Source: Chryseobacterium culicis
GTDB taxonomy: Bacteria; Bacteroidota; Bacteroidia; Flavobacteriales; Weeksellaceae
NCBI RefSeq assembly: GCF_900108365.1
Contig: NZ_FNWQ01000001.1
Coordinates: forward strand, 124,001-188,000
Direction of reading: 5' to 3'
Length of the DNA: 64,000 bases
The position numbers and the translations under genes are program-made. The notes beneath the pieces were generated by a model that ran no database searches, was not told the DNA's origin, and worked only from the letters and a program-made list of their open reading frames with translations. Of the stretch, positions 62,572-64,000 are shown piece by piece. How positions within the stretch are numbered: position 1 is the first letter of the stretch; each line of letters opens with the position of its first letter.

Positions 62572-63037
62572 AATACTGGATAATTTGATAAAGTTCCTCT
62601 TCAGAACTCAGTGTATAATCTTGAATTGGAAACACAAGATTTTCAGGGAGCAAAATTACGGAAAAATCAGGAAACTGTTCCGAACTATGCAGAATATATT
62701 CCACATCTACCTGATTATTTAATAAAAATTTAATGTTTTCTTCTTCTGTAAAGAGTTCTGTCTGAATTTTTTTTTGCTTACTTTCAGAAGATTTATTGGA
62801 AATGAAGGTAAAACAAGTCTTCGTAAACTTGTGGTAGGCCTCATATCTTGGAAAAAAATAATCATAATACCCCCCATGAAAGACAAGATCTTTCTTTCTT
62901 GAAAAGCTGAGGTTGTTGGTCTGATTTATTTTGTAGAAAAACTCATGAGCGGGTATATCTTTGGCTAATCTTACCAATCCTATGGCAATATCTTCAAATT
63001 CAATATCATCAAGATCATAAAGTTTTTGAATTTCCAA
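62564..63037 (-). CDS. IPExxxVDY family protein
   Basis: A 157-residue protein of a Bacteroidota-specific family named after a conserved motif. It sits, as usual in the group, between rnc and pyk. The first 40 residues (FEDIAIGLVRLAKDIPAHEFFYKIN) are well formed; a Phe/Tyr-rich centre (VFHGGYYDYFFPRYEAYHKF) and an acidic C terminus follow. I could not identify the motif exactly, so the family call rests partly on position. Function is unknown. It overlaps rnc by 23 nt and pyk by 8 nt, so expression of the three is coupled. Confidence 0.72.
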   Translation of the reverse strand: MEIQKLYDLDDIEFEDIAIGLVRLAKDIPAHEFFYKINQTNNLSFSRKKDLVFHGGYYDYFFPRYEAYHKFTKTCFTFISNKSSESKQKKIQTELFTEEENIKFLLNNQVDVEYILHSSEQFPDFSVILLPENLVFPIQDYTLSSEEELYQIIQYYE

Positions 63038-63779
63038 GTATATTTTCTTTTTTGTTTAAAATATAAAATGCCCTTTGTGCTGCCTTCTCCTCCGCTTTCT
63101 TCTTGGAAGTCTCTGTTGCGTTTGCAATTTTTTCATCTCCCAGCCATACATGGCACCTGAATACTACAGATTTATTGGCCTGTATTTCCTCGCAGGTTTC
63201 GTATTTTATATTGACTTTCTTCTTCTGGCTCCATTCGAGCAGGAGACCTTTATAGCTTACAATTTTATTTTCAAGCTTATTGATTTCGGAAGGGGTCAGT
63301 AATTTCTCCAAAATAATCCTTTTACAGGCATCATAATGGAAGTCCAAATAAACGGCACCTATGAGGGCTTCGAATAAATTGCCGGAGATATTTTCACCCA
63401 AAGCTGAAGAACTGTTTTGTTTTTGCAAAAGGTTGGTAAGCTTGAGGTCTTCTCCTAATTTATTGAGATTTTTCCTATTAACAATCTTAGATTTCATCTG
63501 CGTCAGGTATCCTTCATTAGCCTGAGGATAGGTCTGGAACAAATGACAAGAAATAATTGTACCCAAAACAGAATCTCCCAAAAATTCAAGTCTTTCGTAA
63601 TTGCTGTCTTGATTTTTAGAAGAATTTTTTAAAGAGAAAGCCTCACGGTAAAGAGCAATATTCTGTACTTCAGTACCTAACACTTTTTTAAGTTCGGTAC
63701 TGAGAAAATAGTCTCTCTCCGTTAGTTGTCTTTTTCTTTTTTTGAGAAGGAATTTAGAAAAGTATTTCTGTAACTCCAT
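63015..63779 (-). CDS. rnc: Ribonuclease III
   Basis: A 254-residue double-strand-specific endoribonuclease that processes rRNA and structured mRNAs. The catalytic motif ERLEFLGDSVLGTII (about residues 63-77) and the second acidic site NLFEALIGAVYLD are present. A C-terminal dsRBD (about 180-245) follows, with KKAEEKAAQRAFYIL. The N terminus is extended by about 20 basic residues (KFLLKKRKRQLTERDYFL). fabF lies 9 nt upstream; the next gene overlaps its end. Confidence 0.95.
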   Translation of the reverse strand: MELQKYFSKFLLKKRKRQLTERDYFLSTELKKVLGTEVQNIALYREAFSLKNSSKNQDSNYERLEFLGDSVLGTIISCHLFQTYPQANEGYLTQMKSKIVNRKNLNKLGEDLKLTNLLQKQNSSSALGENISGNLFEALIGAVYLDFHYDACKRIILEKLLTPSEINKLENKIVSYKGLLLEWSQKKKVNIKYETCEEIQANKSVVFRCHVWLGDEKIANATETSKKKAEEKAAQRAFYILNKKENILGNSKTL

Positions 63780-63788
63780 TCATTGAAT

Positions 63789-64000
63789 TTAGATTTTCTT
63801 AAATAGAACGCAAGCGTTATGCCCGCCAAATCCAAAAGTATTGCTCATGGCTACTTTTACATCTTTCTTCACAGCTGTGTTAAACGTAAAGTTTAGTCTG
63901 CTGTCAATATTTTCATCATCAGTAAAATGGTTGATGGTAGGAGGAACAGTACCATGAATAATAGTTCCCAATGCAGCAATAGCTTCAATAACACCGGCTG
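63789..64000 (-). CDS. fabF: 3-oxoacyl-ACP synthase II (C-terminal part)
   Basis: The last about 70 residues of a beta-ketoacyl-ACP synthase; the gene runs off the right edge. The frame reads AGVIEAIAALGTIIHGTVPP, then NHFTDDENIDSRLNF and the family C terminus VKVAMSNTFGFGGHNACVLFKK. The GFGGHN block near the end is diagnostic for FabF-type KAS II. It condenses malonyl-ACP with acyl-ACP in fatty acid elongation. The stop is 9 nt from the rnc start, a fabF-rnc order common in bacteria. Confidence 0.92.
   Translation of the reverse strand, partial: AGVIEAIAALGTIIHGTVPPTINHFTDDENIDSRLNFTFNTAVKKDVKVAMSNTFGFGGHNACVLFKKI

Overview
The window is low-GC DNA from a member of the Bacteroidota, most likely Chryseobacterium or a close relative in the Weeksellaceae. 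Three things support this. Promoters repeatedly show the Bacteroidota -7 element TAnnTTTG, sometimes with TTTG/TTG about 16-20 nt upstream and no clear Shine-Dalgarno. Several large secreted proteins carry type IX secretion (T9SS) C-terminal sorting domains. Lineage-typical families are present: PUR/DUF3276, DUF1573, DUF2480, DUF2723, DUF6452/DUF6048, DUF6705 and IPExxxVDY. No phage, IS element, CRISPR array or rRNA operon is visible; most of the window is ordinary chromosomal backbone.

Layout. 1-8.2 kb: a PstS-like lipoprotein, a TPR protein, bshB1 (bacillithiol), tRNA-His, a decayed-looking stretch, a PUR-domain protein, an ABC exporter, then nusB-DUF1573-yajC. 8.3-16 kb: an SDR enzyme, an MscS channel, a ku-ligD NHEJ operon in which ligD is split at an A9 run, and a Crp/Fnr regulator next to a divergent PurA-like gene that shares an operator with it. 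16-25 kb: an astacin protease, a nitrilase-superfamily hydrolase, aspS, a MATE pump, the 39-residue ribosomal protein bTHX, DUF937, DUF2723 and DUF2480. 25-32.6 kb: lpxB, a GH99-type glycosidase, a small accessory island (DUF6705 pseudogene, DUF6705 lipoprotein, lipoprotein with a JAMM-like motif, divergent XRE regulator) and comEC. 32.7-40.7 kb: sdhCAB, a thioredoxin-fold lipoprotein without its CxxC, rlmD and a DUF6452/DUF6048 pair.

40.9-53.4 kb holds three tandem T9SS cargo genes: a reprolysin-like metalloprotease and two giant FN3/GEVED adhesin-like proteins. The last two share a roughly 2 kb near-identical 3' block that includes the terminator. 53.5-64 kb: coaE, an MBL hydrolase, a PaiB-like protein and ruvB on the minus strand; hutI, a small membrane protein, hutG and a succinate-semialdehyde dehydrogenase on the plus strand; then pyk, an IPExxxVDY protein, rnc and the 3' end of fabF on the minus strand.

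Most notable: (i) two identical 14-bp palindromic operators (TTGCCAAATGACAA) with the same geometry upstream of the Crp/Fnr gene and the PurA-like gene, and a CRP-like palindrome at nearly the same distance upstream of sdhCAB; (ii) the homopolymer frameshift splitting ligD; (iii) the tandem duplication or conversion of T9SS adhesin genes; (iv) a perfect 12-bp inverted repeat bracketing the -7 box of the XRE gene; (v) the decaying DUF6705 paralogue beside a JAMM-like lipoprotein.
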